Source of the DNA: Paenibacillus senegalensis JC66
GTDB taxonomy: Bacteria > Bacillota > Bacilli > Paenibacillales > NBRC-103111
Direction: 5' to 3'
DNA: 64,000 bases
Assembly: GCF_000285515.1 (NCBI RefSeq)
Contig: NZ_HE610961.1
Location: forward strand, 425,727-489,726
The position numbers and the translations under genes were made by a program. Shown piece by piece: positions 61,821-64,000 of the stretch; position 1 is the stretch's first letter, and each line of letters starts with the position of its first letter. Under the pieces are notes generated by a model. It worked only from the letters and a program-made list of their open reading frames with translations, did no database searches and had not been told where the DNA came from.

Positions 61821-63002
61821 TCAAGACCCTTTCCCAATTTTACTCAAAATCACACGGGCTGCTTTTCCAGCACCGCCAGCGTTTCTAAAGCTTTCCGCCA
61901 GTTTCCGTGCTTCTATTGAGTAGGCCGGATTCACAAGTACTTCAGCTGCCGCTTTTGCCAAATCGTTTGGCTTGCTGCCTTTAAGCTTTACTCCTGCACC
62001 CAGCTCCGCAACCCGGTCAGCTATCATTCTTTGTTCGCCATGCTGCGGAAACATAACCATCGGAACCCCAAAGTACAGACTTTCACTCGTGCTATTCATT
62101 CCGCAATGAGAAATAAACACATCGGCTTGCTGTAATACAGCGATCTGATCTACAGCGTTTTTTACTATGAAATTAGCGGGTACACGGCCAAGGGACGAAA
62201 TGTCCGTTTTCTCACCAACAGACATGACCACATCATAGTCTGTATTGGCAAATGCTTTAAAACAATTCTGGTAAAAATTCTGGTTCTGATTGAGTACCGT
62301 TCCAAGGGAGATATAGATTGTTTTTTTATCTCTTTTATCATCCTGCACAGGCACAGTCTGCCTTATGGATGGCCCAACAAAAGCATAACGCTCAGAAAAG
62401 GTATCCGCCAAAGGCTGGAATTCTTTCGACGTGTAAACAATGGTGTCCGTTTCATTATCATTTTGAATTAGGGATACAAAATTGTCGACTTTATAGCCAT
62501 GATCATTTAGCTGCATAATTTTTTTGTTAATCCTTCGCAGGCCTGCAATCATTCGCCAGATTTCTATGAAGCCCCTCTTCATTAATTTGGCCGTATGCTG
62601 ATTAAAAGCAAACGAAGTAGTCGAACAAATATACGGAATTCCTAATTTATTAGCAAATAATTTTCCCCAAATAGCCATAGAGTCCGATACAATGCAGTCT
62701 GGCTGAATTTCCCTTAATTCATCACATACCTTTGGATCCAAAGCCATCGTGGTATCGGCCGCCATTTCTATTAATGCTGCAAAATCTTTACCCGCCTTCC
62801 TTTCCAATTCCTTTTGTGAAATTTCAGGTAAACATTCATCACAAGCTATAAAGGCAGCACCGGCTTCTTCTATTTTCTTCTGAAATTCTAAAAAAGAATA
62901 ATACCAAACCCGGTGACCTTGCTTTACTAATTCGGTGACCACCGGAATGGTAGGATTCGTATGGCCATGTGCAGGTATAGAAAAAAAGACGATTTTCCTC
63001 AT
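61821..63002 (-). CDS. macrolide-type UDP-glycosyltransferase (MGT/YjiC-like)
   Basis: 393-residue GT-B enzyme that transfers a sugar from a UDP or TDP donor to small hydrophobic acceptors. It opens KIVFFSIPAHGHTNPTIPV (catalytic His about 12) and has the donor-site run ADVFISHCGMNSTSESLYFGVPMVMFPQHGEQ (about 293-324). Relatives inactivate macrolides or modify flavonoids; the substrate here is unknown. Its ATG overlaps the stop of the XRE-AbrB gene (TAATG), so they are coupled. Confidence 0.92.
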   Translation of the reverse strand: MRKIVFFSIPAHGHTNPTIPVVTELVKQGHRVWYYSFLEFQKKIEEAGAAFIACDECLPEISQKELERKAGKDFAALIEMAADTTMALDPKVCDELREIQPDCIVSDSMAIWGKLFANKLGIPYICSTTSFAFNQHTAKLMKRGFIEIWRMIAGLRRINKKIMQLNDHGYKVDNFVSLIQNDNETDTIVYTSKEFQPLADTFSERYAFVGPSIRQTVPVQDDKRDKKTIYISLGTVLNQNQNFYQNCFKAFANTDYDVVMSVGEKTDISSLGRVPANFIVKNAVDQIAVLQQADVFISHCGMNSTSESLYFGVPMVMFPQHGEQRMIADRVAELGAGVKLKGSKPNDLAKAAAEVLVNPAYSIEARKLAESFRNAGGAGKAARVILSKIGKGS

Positions 63003-63445
63003 TAAGCCTCATCCTTCGGCTCGGCATTCCGAATCATTTCTGCAAATTCCAGAAAGCCGTCGCTTTTTAAAATAGCAATTCCCTTGGTCGCATCTTCTCC
63101 CAAAACAACCAGCTTATCACCTGCGTGAATCTGATACATGTCTCTTGCCTGTTTTGGAATCACAATTTGGCCTCGTTCTCCTACCTTCACCACTCCAAAG
63201 AACTGTTTTCCCTGGGGACTAAGCTGGTTTACTTCTTCTTCATTCATATGGCGGGATAATTGATCCACGGTTACTTGAAAAATATTGCTAAGGATCTTGC
63301 ACTTATAAATATCGGGCAAGGCTTCTTCGTTTTCCCACTTGGCTACGGTCTGCCGTGATACATTGACCTTTTCGGCTAATTGTTCTTGACTCATTTTTTG
63401 CTTTTTACGCAAAATGCGAATATTCATACCAATCATTCTTTTCAT
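63002..63445 (-). CDS. XRE helix-turn-helix regulator fused to an AbrB/SpoVT-like domain
   Basis: 147 residues: Cro/CI-type HTH (about 10-65, MSQEQLAEKVNVSRQTVAKWENEEALPD) followed by a swapped-hairpin AbrB domain (about 85-130, VVKVGERGQIVIPKQARDMYQIHAGDKLVVLG). Two DNA-binding folds in one chain, cotranscribed with the glycosyltransferase it probably controls. Confidence 0.92.
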   Translation of the reverse strand: MKRMIGMNIRILRKKQKMSQEQLAEKVNVSRQTVAKWENEEALPDIYKCKILSNIFQVTVDQLSRHMNEEEVNQLSPQGKQFFGVVKVGERGQIVIPKQARDMYQIHAGDKLVVLGEDATKGIAILKSDGFLEFAEMIRNAEPKDEA

Positions 63446-63656
63446 CCCCTTCTAACTTTGATGTTACAGGGGATTGAGCGTGAAAGCTATCAACGGTTCG
63501 CAACATTTTTTGTTAAAAATTGTAGCAATCCGAGATCGTCAGCTTGACAAACGAACAGAAAAAGAATGAAATCAAATTATTTTGATTAATATCCCCCAAA
63601 AAGAAATTTTTCAACAATCAACCCTCCGGAAGATACGGATACATACTAATATACAG

Positions 63657-63692
63657 AAAAAGCCACAAAATTCTTTAATTTGTGGCTTTTTT
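63657..63692. terminator. bidirectional terminator
   Basis: AAAAAGCCACAAA (63657-63669) faces TTTGTGGCTTTTTT (63679-63692). It ends the hxlB transcript 15 bases past its stop. Confidence 0.85.
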
Positions 63693-63706
63693 CTGTGTAC
63701 TTTACT

Positions 63707-64000
63707 CTATTCGAGATTAGCATGTTTACCATACATTTTATTAGAATCCAAGCTTTTTTTCTCCATAAAACGCAAGATTAAGGCATCATAAAATAACAAC
63801 ATTGTTTGCTCAAACAGAGATCCCATTGGTTGAATGGTCTTGTAGTCACCTTCAGATTGATCTTTCGTGACGCCCGGTAATTTAACAATAATATCAGCTA
63901 ACTCTCCAATGGTTGACTCAGGAGAAATGGTTATAGCTGCAATTGTACCTCCTAAGCTTTTAGCTTTTTCAGCAATGGCAACCAAGGTTTTGGTTTCTCC
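63707..64000 (-). CDS. hxlB: 6-phospho-3-hexuloisomerase, C-terminal part (cut by window edge)
   Basis: The last 97 residues of a SIS-domain isomerase, entering the window at GETKTLVAIAEKAKSLG and ending MYGKHANLE. STIGELADIIVKLPG and the run TKDQSEGDYKTIQPMGSLFEQ identify it as the RuMP-pathway enzyme converting hexulose-6-phosphate to fructose-6-phosphate, used for formaldehyde assimilation and detoxification. The 5' half and any hxlA lie beyond the window. Confidence 0.92.
   Translation of the reverse strand, partial: GETKTLVAIAEKAKSLGGTIAAITISPESTIGELADIIVKLPGVTKDQSEGDYKTIQPMGSLFEQTMLLFYDALILRFMEKKSLDSNKMYGKHANLE

Overview
The window reads as chromosomal DNA of a low/medium-GC, spore-former-type Firmicute, most likely Paenibacillus or a close relative. 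The grounds are two T-box leaders, ZTP riboswitches on one-carbon genes, a YesM/YesN plus LplABC sugar-uptake operon, a Bce-type peptide-stress module, an ECF41 sigma factor with its usual partner gene, and many small divergent regulator/transporter pairs. I see no rRNA, tRNA, phage, plasmid or CRISPR locus. The species assignment is inference.

Layout. 0-13 kb: ohr; an 0.9-kb repeat-bearing gap; a membrane-anchored unknown; T-box-controlled methionyl-tRNA synthetase of the second (archaeal-like) type; a ZTP-riboswitch folD-fchA operon on the minus strand; an APH-like kinase; T-box-controlled isoleucyl-tRNA synthetase of the second (eukaryote-like) type; and a frameshifted MocR regulator. 13-30 kb: a run of small stress and efflux units, namely MFS, GNAT, XRE, a His-rich secreted protein, a cupin, ECF41 with a carboxymuconolactone decarboxylase-like protein, an HxlR/FMN-reductase pair, a MarR/reductase operon, a LysR (frameshifted)/quinone reductase pair, an ABC exporter, and a LysR/paired SMR unit. 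30-36.4 kb: yesM-yesN-lplB-lplC-lplA. 36.7-40 kb: an ABC drug exporter with TetR and twin operators. 40-46.3 kb: a FbpABC/aminoethylphosphonate-class ABC transporter translationally coupled to a beta-CASP metallo-hydrolase, with divergent LysR. 46.3-47.2 kb: repeat-rich gap. 47-52.6 kb: VOC, AraC and an MacB/FtsX-type exporter (permease frameshifted) with TetR. 52.9-58.7 kb: VanZ and a bceAB-like transporter with its two-component system. 58.9-64 kb: zinc-ribbon/LRR membrane protein, DJ-1/PfpI protein under a second ZTP riboswitch, glycosyltransferase with XRE-AbrB regulator, and the 3' end of hxlB.

The most interesting signals are: a second ZTP aptamer with its own terminator in front of a DJ-1/isonitrile-hydratase-like gene, an unexpected regulon member; folD, itself behind a ZTP riboswitch, carrying an in-frame ochre codon after 18 codons; an 18-bp insertion just before the HIGH motif of the methionyl-tRNA synthetase; three further genes each broken by one base (two in homopolymers); a 133-135-bp MITE-like palindrome in two copies; a second ~150-bp dispersed element in opposite orientations; and several clean operator palindromes next to their regulators. 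The clustering of single-base lesions means read-level verification should precede any claim of gene decay.
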